A stretch of DNA of 64,000 nucleotides from Aedoeadaptatus coxii (GCF_001553115.1 NZ_KQ960173.1:39886-103885); one strand, 5' to 3'. Shown: positions 8,706 to 17,880, counted from the first letter of the stretch. Numbers and translations: made by a program. Notes: generated by a model from the sequence alone, not told the origin.

Positions 8706-10471
8706 TCATTCTCACTCCCTTCTATATCCATTTGCCAAATATTTGTCTTCTTATAAATATCAAAAAGTCGCTTATATATTCCATCTGCGACGATTAAATC
8801 TTTATGCTTACCTTTTTCTGCAATTTTTCCATCAGATATTACTAAGATTTGATTTGCATGCTCTATGGTATTTAGCCTATGCGCAATCATGATAACTGTC
8901 TTATCTTTAACCAATTCAGATAAAGCTTATTGCATAAGATATTCATTTTCAGAATCAGCAAAACTTGTTGCTTCGTCTAATACTAATATTGGTGCATCCT
9001 TTAAAATCGCTCTTGCCACTGCAATACGTTGTTTCTCTCCCCCGGATAAATAAGTTCCTTTACCCAAAACAGTATTGTATCCATTAGGGAGTTTTTCAAT
9101 AAAATCATGACATCTCGCTTTTTTGCAGGCTTTTATAACATCATCTTTTGTAGAACCTGTCTTTGCCATAGCAACATTATTGAATACTGTATCTGTGATA
9201 AGATCGCTGTCTTGAAAAACAAATGCTATCTTGTCCATTAAGACGTTTATCGGAATATTTTTTATATTAACCCCACCAATTTTAATAGAGCCTTCTGAAG
9301 GATCGTAAAATCTGGGTATTAGCGTTCCAATGGTAGATTTGCCTGCTCCCGAATAGCCAACCAATGCTGTAACTTCTCCTTGTTTAGCACAGAAGCTTAT
9401 ATTCTTTAAAACCTCTTCATTTCCATAAGAAAAGCTTACATTCTCGAATTCAAGATCATGACCTTTTATCTCTTCCTCGCTATTTTTAATTGACAATTCT
9501 TTTTGATCTATAATTTCGTAGATTCTCAAAACAACTTCATTTAGTAAATTCATTCCTTCTGCAAAATCTCTAAGTTTTAATGCAGGTACACTAATAGCAG
9601 GTGCAAGAATCAAATAGAAAATAAAGACTGTAGCGAAATCCAAGTTATTATTTCGTGACATTAAAAGTATTCCTACTGGAACTATGAATGTAGCAACAGA
9701 TAAAATAAACATTCTAAATGAAACAAATCCCGGTCTTATCATTGATGTCATCGAACTTGTAAAATCTCTATATTCTCCTACTGACTTTGAGAAAATTTTA
9801 AATGATTTTACTCCTGTTCCAAATATTTTTACTTCCGGCATACCTTTAACGTATTCAGTAGTTGCTGAATTAATTTGATCCAAAATCGCAAAGTTCTTCT
9901 CAAGTCCACCCGACTTTATAATCTTTGCCATGATTGCAATCTGAATTCCTAAACCGACAAATATAATTAACAAAGTCGTAAGACCTAATATTAAATTTAT
10001 CTTCAACATAACAACTATCATTACTAAAATTAGTGCTAATGTTGAAATTAAATTTGGTAATTGATGAGAAAAATAACCCTCAATTTGATTCATGTCCGAT
10101 CCTAATACTTGCCTTATTTTTGACTTGTTGTCTCCGGTAAAAAATCCTAAAGGAAGATTCCCAATATGACATAATATCTTCTTTTTTAAGTTAGCTATTA
10201 AAACATATGAAAACTTATGGCATAAAATACCGCCAATGTAAGTTAAGCAATATGACAATACCACTGCTGCAAGTCCATAGGTGCAGAACTGAATTGTACT
10301 TTGTTCTAATTTCCCATATAAAAATAGAGATTTTATGACTTTGTATATCACCAAAATTGGACAAATACTTAATAGCATCCCAAGACTAACAAATAATATT
10401 CCTCCTACAAGTTGTCCTTTTTTTATTTCGCTGTAGGAAATAATATCTTTGATTGATTTCTTCTTTTTCAT
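8702..10471 (-). pseudogene. ABC exporter half-transporter, IrtA/YbtP-like, interrupted by an in-frame stop
   Basis: The frame from ATG 10471 encodes membrane domain and ATPase with Walker A GYSGAGKST and signature LSGGEKQRIAVARA. It stops at TAA 8927-8929 just after DEATSFADSENEYLMQ. The same frame continues without a shift into ALSELVKDKTVIMIAHRLN and an intact tail to 8702. One base change (GAA to TAA, or similar) would explain it. The truncated product lacks the switch-His region (IAHRL). The gene is a recent nonsense mutant, depends on readthrough, or reflects a sequencing error. Its stop overlaps the partner gene start (ATGA). Confidence 0.85.
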
Positions 10472-10491
10472 CTAAAACATACCTCCTTACC

Positions 10492-10505
10492 GAACGAGTT
10501 CGTTC
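10492..10505. promoter_or_regulatory. Candidate TetR operator before the exporter genes
   Basis: Perfect inverted repeat GAACGA-GT-TCGTTC between the TetR gene and the IrtA-like start, just ahead of its ribosome binding site. A related sequence, GACCGACACTCGTTC, overlaps the TetR promoter (11210-11224). Shared sites suggest that the TetR protein controls both. Confidence 0.6.
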
Positions 10506-10522
10506 ATTTGCCTTAAAACTAA

Positions 10523-10555
10523 TACAAGGAAAACACCGTTGATGTTTTCCTTGTA
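10523..10555 (-). terminator. Strong hairpin between TetR and exporter genes
   Basis: A perfect 13-bp stem, TACAAGGAAAACA with TGTTTTCCTTGTA, around a 7-nt loop, 23 bp after the TetR stop. The run behind it (TTAGTTTTAA) is a poor U-tract, so it may be a partial terminator or a processing/stability element. Confidence 0.5.
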
Positions 10556-10578
10556 AAATACTTATATTTTATTTTTCT

Positions 10579-11193
10579 CTACTGAGGTCTTTGAAATAGT
10601 TCGCTTATTATTCCAAAGGCTTCACTTGAATTTGTTTTGTTTTCTCCCTTAATAATATAGTCATTATATATTGTTCCGACAGCTCCGTATAAAATAAAAG
10701 CTGCAAAACTCCTCACATTTTCTCTATTTATTCCCATATTATTTTCTATTTTTTTGCCTTCGATCCCTTCAATTATAAATTCTGAATAGACGTCTATAAA
10801 TTTTCCAATGTAATGAATCAATTCCCATAGCCTGTAAGAGTTATCTGTAATTGAACTCTCCTTTGAAAAGTTATATCTTGTCGTAAACTGACCGATATCT
10901 TTTACTATAAGTTCCCTTAAAGTTTTTATTCTTTCTTCGTAATCTATTTCATTGTTTTGAAGTATATCCAACTTATTTTTTAGTTTCTCTTCAAAATATG
11001 TTTCCATACACGCCAAAAAAATATCTTCTTTTGATTTGAAGTAATAATAAAACATTCCAGGTGCACCGTTAACTTCTGCGAGAATATCTCGAACAGAAAC
11101 TTTCTCATATCCATACTTTTCAAAAAGCCTGGATGCTATATTTATAAGCTCCTGTTTTCTTTCTTCCGGATCCTTTATATTTCTTTTTGTCAA
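10579..11193 (-). CDS. TetR-family transcriptional regulator
   Basis: 204 residues. The N-terminal helix-turn-helix (about 12-58) fits the TetR pattern (ELINIASRLFEKYGYEKVSVRDILAEVNGAPGMFYYYFKSKEDIF); the helical C-terminal domain would bind an unknown effector. The start is read as TTG at 11193, preceded by GGTGAGG; no ATG lies nearby. A good promoter at 11236-11265 and an operator-like site at 11210 indicate autoregulation. It precedes the exporter and ECF genes it probably represses. Confidence 0.85.
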   Translation of the reverse strand: MTKRNIKDPEERKQELINIASRLFEKYGYEKVSVRDILAEVNGAPGMFYYYFKSKEDIFLACMETYFEEKLKNKLDILQNNEIDYEERIKTLRELIVKDIGQFTTRYNFSKESSITDNSYRLWELIHYIGKFIDVYSEFIIEGIEGKKIENNMGINRENVRSFAAFILYGAVGTIYNDYIIKGENKTNSSEAFGIISELFQRPQ

Positions 11194-11209
11194 AACCTCA
11201 CCGCCAATC

Positions 11210-11224
11210 GACCGACACTCGTTC
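11210..11224. promoter_or_regulatory. Candidate TetR operator (autoregulation)
   Basis: GACCGACACTCGTTC, an imperfect dyad related to the perfect repeat at 10492-10505. It lies just downstream of the -10 element, where a bound repressor would block the promoter. Confidence 0.5.
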
Positions 11225-11235
11225 TGTATGCCTAT

Positions 11236-11265
11236 ATATTAGCTTTCACTCACCATTTTTGTCAA
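11236..11265 (-). promoter_or_regulatory. Promoter of the TetR gene
   Basis: On the minus strand TTGACA (11260-11265), 18-bp spacer, TAATAT (11236-11241). It matches the sigma-A consensus closely. Confidence 0.75.
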
Positions 11266-11480
11266 TAGCAACATTAAATTTTTCTTTTGCGCCTGCCTAT
11301 GGTCCTCTCCTTTATACTCTCGTTATTAATCACAATAATATCGCTATGCTTTTCGATCTGAATTCTTAATTTTAACAGCCCAACTTTTTCTCTATTAATT
11401 CTTCTACTTTGTATTTCATTTACAATAGTTTTGATACACAAATTTCCCTCCGCTTTTACTTTAAGAAGCATCCATTTTTG
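11266..11480 (-). other. AT-rich stretch without a recognised gene
   Basis: A 65-codon open frame (11274-11471) starts MLLKVKAEGN but has no recognisable domain, and a second tiny frame overlaps it. It sits at the edge of the AT-rich island next to rlmD, where an element end would be expected; a decayed fragment is the best guess. I cannot assign it. Confidence 0.3.
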
Positions 11481-11488
11481 CCATTAAA

Positions 11489-11533
11489 AGACCCCCAAGC
11501 GTCGGATTCCTTCGTCCAATTTTTTGGGGGTCT
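11489..11533 (-). terminator. Intrinsic terminator of rlmD
   Basis: AGACCCCC pairs with GGGGGTCT, with an inner GGA/TCC helix, followed on the minus strand by a T-rich run. The related copy at 4066-4105 shares 34 identical bases. Confidence 0.85.
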
Positions 11534-11562
11534 CTTTGATTTCTTCAATAGATCACTTGCGA

Positions 11563-12837
11563 TTATTTTATTTTTAAATTCACCACCGTCTCCACCGATG
11601 CGGTATGGGGAAACATGTCGATGGGTTGTATTTTTTCTATATCGTATGCTGCCACCAGCCGCCCCAGATCCCGCGCCAATGTAGAGGGGTTACAGCTGAC
11701 GTATAGTATTTGCTTAGGCTTGGATTCTAAAAGGGTATCCACGACGACTGGATCGAGCCCCGCCCGGGGCGGATCGACGATGAGGCCGTCGATGGTTTCT
11801 TCCTCGGCGATTTTCGGGAGCATTTTTTCTGCGGGGCCTGCAATATAGCGCACATTGGTGACGCCGTTATTTTCGGCGGTTTGCCGCGCGTAATCCACGG
11901 AGATTTCCGAGATTTCGTTTCCGATCACTTGCCCCGCCATGCGGCTCGCCGCCAATGTAATGGTGCCGATACCGGAGTAAAGTTCCACCACGGTTTCCGC
12001 GCCGATTAAGTTCTTCGTCACTTCGCGGGTAATGGCTTCGGCGCCGTAGGGATTGATCTGAAAGAAATTGCCTGCGCCGACGCCGTAGCGAAACTGCCCA
12101 AGGGTTTCCTCAATGGTTTCTTTGCCATACAGATGCTCGAAGGTTTTGCCGTAATGAAAGCGTGGATTTTTGTTCTTCGAATAGTATAGGGAATCCACCT
12201 TTTCCTCCACGGCGAAGGCGACGGCATCGTGAAGTAGGCGATCGCTCATATCTTTTTTGCCGACGAGGATCACCATCACCTCGCCGCCACGGGTTGTGCG
12301 AATGCCTACGGTTTGAATATCGGCGAGCCACTTTTCCCCTTGAAGGGCTGTGAGGATCTCGTTGCCCCTTTCCCATTGCATGAGGCAGCGGCGAATGGGG
12401 ATAAGCTCTCCCTCTTTTCCATAGAGACAAAGTTTGCCGCCTTTTACGTGAAATTGCATATGGTTGCGATAGCCGAAAACATCGCCGCCGGTGATTACCT
12501 CTTCCACCTTTGTGTCTATGCCGCCGATGCGAGCCACGGCGCTCGCAACTCGCTCCCGTTTCCATGCAAGCTCCGATTGTCGCTCGAGGGAAAGAAAGGC
12601 GCAGCCGTTGCAGCGGTCGTAAGGGCAAGGGTTCTTCACCCGGCGAGATGACTTTTTGTCGTAGCCGATAATTTTTCCCTCGTAGAAATTCTTTTTCTTT
12701 TTAAGGATTTCTACCTCCACTTTGTCGCCGATTTCACCGCCGTCTAAAAACACCACGGCACCGTCAACTTTTCCGAGCCCTCTTCCCTTGACGTCGTAAT
12801 CCATGACGTCAAGATGAATACGATCGAAGACTTCCAT
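11563..12837 (-). CDS. rlmD: 23S rRNA (uracil-5-)-methyltransferase, RlmD/TrmA family
   Basis: 424 residues. N-terminal TRAM domain (about 1-60); Fe-S cysteines in CPYDRCNGC and a further Cys in RRC; SAM-binding motif VELYSGIGTITL (about 286-297); DPPRAGLD and catalytic motif SCNPSTLARD. It methylates C5 of a uridine in 23S rRNA; which position (rumA or rlmCD type) cannot be read from the sequence. It follows cvfB with TAATG overlap. Its 3' end is the edge of the AT-rich island, and a second copy of that end lies at 4136-4177. Confidence 0.92.
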   Translation of the reverse strand: MEVFDRIHLDVMDYDVKGRGLGKVDGAVVFLDGGEIGDKVEVEILKKKKNFYEGKIIGYDKKSSRRVKNPCPYDRCNGCAFLSLERQSELAWKRERVASAVARIGGIDTKVEEVITGGDVFGYRNHMQFHVKGGKLCLYGKEGELIPIRRCLMQWERGNEILTALQGEKWLADIQTVGIRTTRGGEVMVILVGKKDMSDRLLHDAVAFAVEEKVDSLYYSKNKNPRFHYGKTFEHLYGKETIEETLGQFRYGVGAGNFFQINPYGAEAITREVTKNLIGAETVVELYSGIGTITLAASRMAGQVIGNEISEISVDYARQTAENNGVTNVRYIAGPAEKMLPKIAEEETIDGLIVDPPRAGLDPVVVDTLLESKPKQILYVSCNPSTLARDLGRLVAAYDIEKIQPIDMFPHTASVETVVNLKIK

Positions 12838-13643
12838 TACTTCCGTCTCGTTTCGGTCTTTCCGGGAATGGCTTTGCCCTCTTTGTAAAGTTTGCCCACG
12901 GCACGCTTAAAGGCTTTTTTCGTAAGACCCGTGAGCTTCATAATCTCTTCCGGATCGGATTTATCTCCTACGGGAAGTACGCCGCCGTATTCTCCCATAA
13001 GATCGTACAATACATCGGAATCTTGGAGCATTTGCACGTGGGCATAGGCGCGGAGGGAGAGGGTGAGCTTGCCGTCGTCTAAAACATTAAAGACGCGCCC
13101 TTCCACTTCGTCTCCGGCGCGGTAAATTCCCTTCATTTCCTGTTTCGGGATCATGCCGTCATATTTGTCGTCGATGGCGACGAGGGCGCCCCCTCTTCCA
13201 ACGTGGTATACCGTGCCCGTGACGCGATCATCTTTTTTGTAAGGGCTGTCGGTGGAAAGTACGTCTTTAATTTCCATGGTCACCGCCAGACGCTCGGATT
13301 TATCCACATACATGGTAAAGAGATAGCTTTCTCCTTCTTTAATGCGCTCTGTGGCTTCCGAGAAGGGAAGTAAAATATCTTTGGGCGCATTAATGTCGAC
13401 GAAGTAGCCGATTTTCGATTTGTCCACAACTTTTAATTTCGCCACTTCCCCTACTTGTATAAAAGGCTCTTCCAACATGCCGACGATTTGGCCGTTGTTT
13501 TCTCTGTAGAGAAATACCGGGCGCATCTCGCCGCCGGGAGCTCGTTTTTTTCCGTGAATGGGTACTTCCTCCACGCCGTCGGTGGCCCAAAGGTATTCCC
13601 CTTTTTCCACTAATTTTAATTCCTGTACTTTACCTAGTTTCAT
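12837..13643 (-). CDS. cvfB: CvfB/YitL-type RNA-binding protein with S1-like domains
   Basis: 268 residues with tandem S1-like OB domains (about 5-60, 65-135 and 140-205, including the stretch RVTGTVYHVGRGGALVAIDD) and a C-terminal winged helix (about 215-268). This is the CvfB architecture; the S. aureus protein binds RNA and affects virulence gene expression. It lies between a small unknown gene (ATGA overlap) and rlmD (1-bp overlap), so the three are co-translated. Confidence 0.88.
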   Translation of the reverse strand: MKLGKVQELKLVEKGEYLWATDGVEEVPIHGKKRAPGGEMRPVFLYRENNGQIVGMLEEPFIQVGEVAKLKVVDKSKIGYFVDINAPKDILLPFSEATERIKEGESYLFTMYVDKSERLAVTMEIKDVLSTDSPYKKDDRVTGTVYHVGRGGALVAIDDKYDGMIPKQEMKGIYRAGDEVEGRVFNVLDDGKLTLSLRAYAHVQMLQDSDVLYDLMGEYGGVLPVGDKSDPEEIMKLTGLTKKAFKRAVGKLYKEGKAIPGKTETRRK

Positions 13644-14212
13644 TGTCGTCCTTTCTCTAAAAGCGCGCGCGCCATTATATCGTACATATCGTGTCCCCGC
13701 CCCTCGAGGCCGGAACCTAATTCGTAAAAAGCGTGGCTTCCGCGATCGCTTCTTAAAAGCGCCGTCAAGGCGTAGTAACTAAATGCCGAATGTCTTCCTA
13801 AGTTTTCTACGATCACCCTCGCCTGGGTTTTATGGGAGAGATCGGTAAATTGCGTCAGATAGATGCCGAATTTTACAGCCTCGATAACCTGAGAATCCCG
13901 CATGAGCAAAATACTCAATCCTAAAAAGGGTCTGTCCATTTGATCGAAGGCGTAAAGCCAATTTTCAAAATGAGGAATGGCTTCCAGGGCCTTGTGTTTT
14001 TCAAAAAAGCTTTCGATGTGTTCGATGCTGAAGGCTTCCCGTCCGAAATATTCCATTATCCCCACGTCCAAGGGATCGGTGTTTACAGGCTCTACTTTTT
14101 CTTCCCTGCGCAACACGGACAGTTCAAAACTTCCGTCTTCGCCGATGTCTGTTGTGGGATCGGCGATTATTTTCTCATATAGCGTCTTCGGTTTTTTCTT
14201 AAATCCAAACAT
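13640..14212 (-). CDS. Unknown protein, 190 residues, upstream of cvfB
   Basis: Start taken at MFGFKKKPKTLYEK (14212), directly after GAGGAGG; the longer frame to 14299 is unlikely to be translated. The protein appears soluble and helical with no signal or membrane segment. Its middle (about 70-150) is rich in helices with aromatic residues. I recognise no family. It overlaps the cvfB start by ATGA, so a link to RNA metabolism is possible but only positional. Confidence 0.7.
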   Translation of the reverse strand: MFGFKKKPKTLYEKIIADPTTDIGEDGSFELSVLRREEKVEPVNTDPLDVGIMEYFGREAFSIEHIESFFEKHKALEAIPHFENWLYAFDQMDRPFLGLSILLMRDSQVIEAVKFGIYLTQFTDLSHKTQARVIVENLGRHSAFSYYALTALLRSDRGSHAFYELGSGLEGRGHDMYDIMARALLEKGRQ

Positions 14213-14288
14213 AGGGCCTCCTCTTCTCATTTTCCCACAGCTTTCCCTTAAAAGCAATGAAGGCTCGATCCCCTCTAGGCAAAATAAA

Positions 14289-14310
14289 AGCTCCGGCACA
14301 CGCCGAAGCT
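14289..14310 (-). terminator. Intrinsic terminator
   Basis: Minus-strand AGCTTCGGC-GTGT-GCCGGAGCT followed by TTTTATTTT, 3 bp after the stop of the small basic membrane protein gene. Confidence 0.8.
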
Positions 14311-14312
14311 CT

Positions 14313-14597
14313 TTACAAAAACTGTGCGATGTAATTTAGTTTGTCCGCAAGCCATAGACGAAATTCGGGCATTCGTTCCATAACGTGGCCGCCCATTTCT
14401 TTTGCCGTGTAAAAGGCCCGTTCGCCACCGCCGTTTTGCGCCGATCGGTACAGATTTTCCAGCGTGCCCGTGTAGGCGAGAATTCCCAGGAGAATAAAGA
14501 AAAACACGATGCGACGACGGCGTTTCCGGCGTTTTTTTCTGCGCTTCTTTTCTTTTTTCTCGTCGATGAAATTTTGAATTCCTTGGCTCATTTCCAT
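14313..14597 (-). CDS. Small basic single-pass membrane protein, unknown
   Basis: 94 residues. A very basic N-terminal segment (KKEKKRRKKRRKRRRR, about 14-29) is followed by one membrane helix (about 30-46) and a C-terminal domain of about 45 residues. The charge pattern predicts the basic end inside the cell. ATG at 14597 follows GGGGG at good spacing. Its own terminator follows directly. I recognise no family. Confidence 0.65.
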   Translation of the reverse strand: MEMSQGIQNFIDEKKEKKRRKKRRKRRRRIVFFFILLGILAYTGTLENLYRSAQNGGGERAFYTAKEMGGHVMERMPEFRLWLADKLNYIAQFL

Positions 14598-14670
14598 GTC
14601 GCTTTCCCCCTTTGCTTTGAGTATAGCAGAGAAAATCTACTATACGTCAAAGACTGAGATAACGATCGTC

Positions 14671-15135
14671 TTATTTCGTAACATCCACCATGTTTTCTTT
14701 TCCGAAAAGGCCTTGAAGTTCTTCCACCGTCAATTTCGCCGCCGTGTTCGACGAGCCGCAGGCGGGATAGACCACATCGTAGGCGTTTAAACTTTCGTCT
14801 AAATAAATGACCACATCTTCCTTTGCGCCGAAGGGCGTGACGCCGCCGATGGCGTGGCCGATTTCTTCCACCACTTCATCGGGCTTCAGCATTTTCGCCT
14901 TGGTGTGGAAAGTGGCTTTAAATTTACTGTTGTCGATGCGCTTATCCCCCTCCACAACGATCAATATTGCCTCACCTTCTTTTCCGCGAAAGGTAAGGGA
15001 TTTGGCGATTTCCCCTTCCGTCACGCCGAGAGCCGATGCCGCTTCGGCTACAGTGCCCGTGGATTCGTCCGATGTGATCACGCGATCGTCATAACCTTTT
15101 TCCCGTAAATAAGCCAGCGCACGTTCCGTGGACAT
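14671..15135 (-). CDS. YbaK/EbsC-type aminoacyl-tRNA deacylase
   Basis: 154 residues, a complete YbaK/ProX domain: conserved AKSLTFRGK, the catalytic-type Lys in the SKFKATF region and the family's GGVTPFGAK motif (about 97-105). Relatives hydrolyse mischarged Cys- or Ala-tRNA(Pro). It lies 9 bp downstream-to-upstream of typA, so both may belong to one translation-related unit. Substrate specificity cannot be read from the sequence. Confidence 0.88.
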   Translation of the reverse strand: MSTERALAYLREKGYDDRVITSDESTGTVAEAASALGVTEGEIAKSLTFRGKEGEAILIVVEGDKRIDNSKFKATFHTKAKMLKPDEVVEEIGHAIGGVTPFGAKEDVVIYLDESLNAYDVVYPACGSSNTAAKLTVEELQGLFGKENMVDVTK

Positions 15136-15144
15136 AACTGCCTC

Positions 15145-16965
15145 CTATTTGTTTTTGTTTGCCTTATAGCGTTTGTTGGCGTCTAAAATCGTCTTTCTGA
15201 TTCTAAAGGATTGGGGCGTAATTTCGATAAGCTCGTCGTCTTCGATAAATTCAATGGCCTCTTCCAAACTTAAATCCTTAATGGGAGAAAGGCGAAGTGC
15301 ATCGTCGCTTCCCGATGCGCGGACATTGGTTTGCTTCTTCGTCTTGGTGACGCTTACTTCCAAATCAAGACCCTTGGGAGACGATCCGACGACCATACCG
15401 CTGTAAACTTCTTCGCCGGGTTCGACGAAAAGATCCCCGCGGTCTTGGGCATTGTGTAAACCGTAAGCCGATGCCGTACCCGTGTCGAAGGAAATAATCG
15501 AGCCGGTTTTGCGGCGGGGAATGTCGCCTTTATAGGGCGCATAGCCTTCAAATTCCGAGTTCATAATGCCGTTTCCCTTGGTGTCGGTAATAAATTCTTG
15601 TCGATAACCGATTAAACCCCTTGCGGGAATGCGGAACACCAAACGGGAATAGCCGCCGCTGGGCTCTTGCATGGTTAAAAGTTCGCCCTTTCGACGACCG
15701 AGCTTTTCGATAATGGCGCCGACAAATTCCTGGTTCACGTCGATGGTGACTTTCTCCATCGGCTCTTGTCGCTTGCCGTCCACTTCTTTAAAGAGAACTT
15801 CCGGCTTGGATACCTGGAATTCGAAACCTTCCCGACGTAAATTTTCGATGAGTACGGAAAGGTGAAGCTCGCCGCGGCCGCTTACCTTAAAGGCGTCGGT
15901 GGAATCCGTATCTTCCACTTTTAAGCTGACGTCGGTTTCAAGTTCGCGGTAAAGGCGGTTGCGCAGTTGACGAGAGGTTACATACTCCCCTTCTCGCCCT
16001 GCAAAAGGCGAATTGTTGACGGCGAAGGTCATGGACAAGGTAGGCTCGGAAATTTTTACAAACTCCAACGCTTCGTCCAAGTCCGGATCGCAAATCGTGT
16101 CGCCAATATTAATATCGTCGATACCCGTGACGGCGACGATATTGCCTGCGGTGGATCCGTCTTTTTCCACGCGGTTTAAGCCCTCAAATTCGTAGATTTT
16201 GCTGATCTTAACCGATTTTCTCTTGTCGGGATCGGCGGCGTTTATAAGGAGCATTTGATCGTTTTTGTGAATGCTTCCGTTTTCGATTTTGCCGATGCCG
16301 ATACGGCCCACGTAATCGCTGTAATCGATGGTGGAGATTAAAAGCTGAGCGGGCTTGTCCTTATCTCCCGCCGGAGGATCGATGTGTTCGATAATGGCGT
16401 TGAAAAGCGGCTTCATGTTGTCGCCACGTTGGTCGCTGTCTTCCGAAGCCCAGCCTTCTTTTGCCGATGCGAAAATAAAGGGTGAATCTAAAATATCTTC
16501 GTCGGCGCCGAGCTCGATGAAAAGATCCAATACTTCGCCGACCACTTCTTCCGGACGGGCGCCCGGACGATCCACTTTATTGATGCACACAATAACCTTT
16601 AGGCCCAGTTCGATGGCTTTTTTAAGCACAAATTTCGTTTGAGGCATAGGTCCTTCAAAGGCGTCTACTAAAAGGACGACACCGGAAACCATTTTTAAAA
16701 CACGCTCTACTTCCCCCCCGAAGTCGGCGTGGCCCGGCGTGTCGATGACGTTAATTTTCACGCCGTCATAGACGATGGACGTGTTTTTCGATAAGATCGT
16801 AATGCCCCGTTCCTTTTCAATATCCCCCGAGTCCATGACGCGCTCGGCGACTATTTGATTGTCACGAAACACCCCCGATTGCCTTAATAAAACATCGACC
16901 AATGTCGTCTTACCGTGATCGACGTGGGCGATAATGGCTATGTTTCGAATATCTTGTCGTTCCAT
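15145..16965 (-). CDS. typA: Ribosome-associated GTPase TypA/BipA
   Basis: 606 residues, normal for TypA. G1 AHVDHGKTT (about 12-20), G3 DTPGHADF, G4 [10 protein letters not shown], then EF-G-like domains and the TypA-specific C-terminal domain. The start is ATG at 16965 after AAGGAAG; the frame extends 17 codons further without a better start. It binds the ribosome under stress or low temperature. A promoter with a terminator-like hairpin lies in front (17001-17037). Confidence 0.95.
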   Translation of the reverse strand: MERQDIRNIAIIAHVDHGKTTLVDVLLRQSGVFRDNQIVAERVMDSGDIEKERGITILSKNTSIVYDGVKINVIDTPGHADFGGEVERVLKMVSGVVLLVDAFEGPMPQTKFVLKKAIELGLKVIVCINKVDRPGARPEEVVGEVLDLFIELGADEDILDSPFIFASAKEGWASEDSDQRGDNMKPLFNAIIEHIDPPAGDKDKPAQLLISTIDYSDYVGRIGIGKIENGSIHKNDQMLLINAADPDKRKSVKISKIYEFEGLNRVEKDGSTAGNIVAVTGIDDINIGDTICDPDLDEALEFVKISEPTLSMTFAVNNSPFAGREGEYVTSRQLRNRLYRELETDVSLKVEDTDSTDAFKVSGRGELHLSVLIENLRREGFEFQVSKPEVLFKEVDGKRQEPMEKVTIDVNQEFVGAIIEKLGRRKGELLTMQEPSGGYSRLVFRIPARGLIGYRQEFITDTKGNGIMNSEFEGYAPYKGDIPRRKTGSIISFDTGTASAYGLHNAQDRGDLFVEPGEEVYSGMVVGSSPKGLDLEVSVTKTKKQTNVRASGSDDALRLSPIKDLSLEEAIEFIEDDELIEITPQSFRIRKTILDANKRYKANKNK

Positions 16966-17000
16966 AAACTTCCTTTCCGGCAAATGCCTCCATAAAAATA

Positions 17001-17037
17001 GGATCGGTACACCCAATCCTTTAACTAAACTATTATA
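17001..17037 (-). promoter_or_regulatory. typA leader: -10 element followed by a terminator-like hairpin
   Basis: TATAAT lies at 17032-17037 (minus strand); -35 is weak. Just downstream GGATTGG-GTGTA-CCGATCC (17001-17019) is followed by TATTTTTAT. It may end the upstream gene at 17077, or attenuate typA. Confidence 0.5.
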
Positions 17038-17076
17038 ACGCTATTTCCCTTGAATAGATACATTTATTTTCAGTAA

Positions 17077-17472
17077 TTAAGAAAGTTCCATATAACATTC
17101 GATGGAGTTGCCCTCATAGGCCACCGATTGGCAAATGGATTCCACTATAAAAAGTCCCCGACCGCTGCAGCAATCCGTGGTGCAAACATAGCCTTCGGGA
17201 GCGTAATCGATGCCCCTGCCTTCATCGCGCACGACAATTTTCACCCCGTTGGGAATAAATTCCATGCGAAGATACACTTCTTTTTTTCGATCCCATGCAT
17301 TGCCGTGATCGGCGCCGTTTAAAAGTAATTCGTCGATGATCAGGCGAATATCAAATAAACGATCCCGATCTGACACATAAGACGCCGCCTGGCGCATGGC
17401 GCCGGCAATAAATTCTCGCAGCATGAGCATATCACTGGGGACAGATCCCTCGATCCAACGCCTTCCTTCCAT
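17077..17472 (-). CDS. RsbW/SpoIIAB-like ATP-binding protein (HATPase_c_2)
   Basis: 131 residues from ATG 17472 (GTG at 17481 is possible), after GAGGTG. N-box LIIDELLLNGADHGNA and G1 box VRDEGRGID, then GRGLFIVESI, give a complete GHKL ATPase fold of the anti-sigma-factor kinase class. No sigma factor or antagonist gene lies next to it, so its partner is unknown. It could act as a serine kinase or regulatory ATPase. The sequence CTTDCCSG before the G2 box is unusual in having three close cysteines. Confidence 0.82.
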   Translation of the reverse strand: MEGRRWIEGSVPSDMLMLREFIAGAMRQAASYVSDRDRLFDIRLIIDELLLNGADHGNAWDRKKEVYLRMEFIPNGVKIVVRDEGRGIDYAPEGYVCTTDCCSGRGLFIVESICQSVAYEGNSIECYMELS

Positions 17473-17637
17473 AACCCTCACCTCTCTGAGTATTTTTTAC
17501 CCAAAATCAAAGGTTTGTAACGCCCGAGTAAAATTTTATATACTTGGAAAATATTCTTTCTTTCGGTGTTATATTTTTCTTCTGCAGGGTATAATAAAGT
17601 TACGCTGACAATATAACTTTTGAAAGGAGTTCCTAAC

Positions 17638-17799
17638 ATGGACAAATACGAATGCACACTTTGCGGATATATTTATGACCCTGCTGAAGGCGATCCGGAC
17701 AACGGTATCGATGCAGGTACTGCATTTGCAGATCTTCCCGCTGATTGGGAATGCCCCCTCTGCGGCGCAAGCAAAGACGACTTTGAAAAAGTTGCATAA
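17638..17799 (+). CDS. Rubredoxin
   Basis: 53 residues, the standard rubredoxin length: CTLCG (Cys6 and Cys9) and CPLCG (Cys39 and Cys42) bind one iron; [14 protein letters not shown] and FADLPADW are family hallmarks. It transfers electrons in the cytoplasm, in anaerobes often to oxygen- or peroxide-reducing enzymes. It is the only recognised plus-strand gene here. ATG follows AAAGGAG; a TATAAT lies at 17590-17595, with no clear -35. Its own terminator follows, so it is monocistronic. Confidence 0.96.
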   Translation: MDKYECTLCGYIYDPAEGDPDNGIDAGTAFADLPADWECPLCGASKDDFEKVA

Positions 17800-17809
17800 A
17801 TAAAAAAGG

Positions 17810-17832
17810 AGTGCGGATGACCGCACTTTTTT
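17810..17832 (+). terminator. Terminator of rubredoxin
   Basis: AGTGCGG-ATGA-CCGCACT followed by TTTTT, 11 bp after the stop. Confidence 0.9.
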
Positions 17833-17858
17833 GTTGCCCACTTTTTACGCAAAACGCA

Positions 17859-17880
17859 AAACTCCGCCGACGCGGAGTTT
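17859..17880. terminator. Convergent terminator between rubredoxin and the heme operon end
   Basis: AAACTCCGC-CGAC-GCGGAGTTT with T-rich flanks on both strands; it can serve the minus-strand CydC-like gene ending at 17902 and back up rubredoxin. Confidence 0.85.

Noticed and set aside
8702..8914. A separate 70-residue gene starting MVKDKTVIMIAHRL
   Set aside because: It is the in-frame tail of the interrupted IrtA-like ATPase; it carries only the switch-His region and has no start signal of its own.
11274..11471. 65-codon minus-strand frame next to rlmD
   Set aside because: No recognisable domain; described as an unassigned stretch rather than as a gene. A link to a serine-recombinase end was considered but could not be supported.
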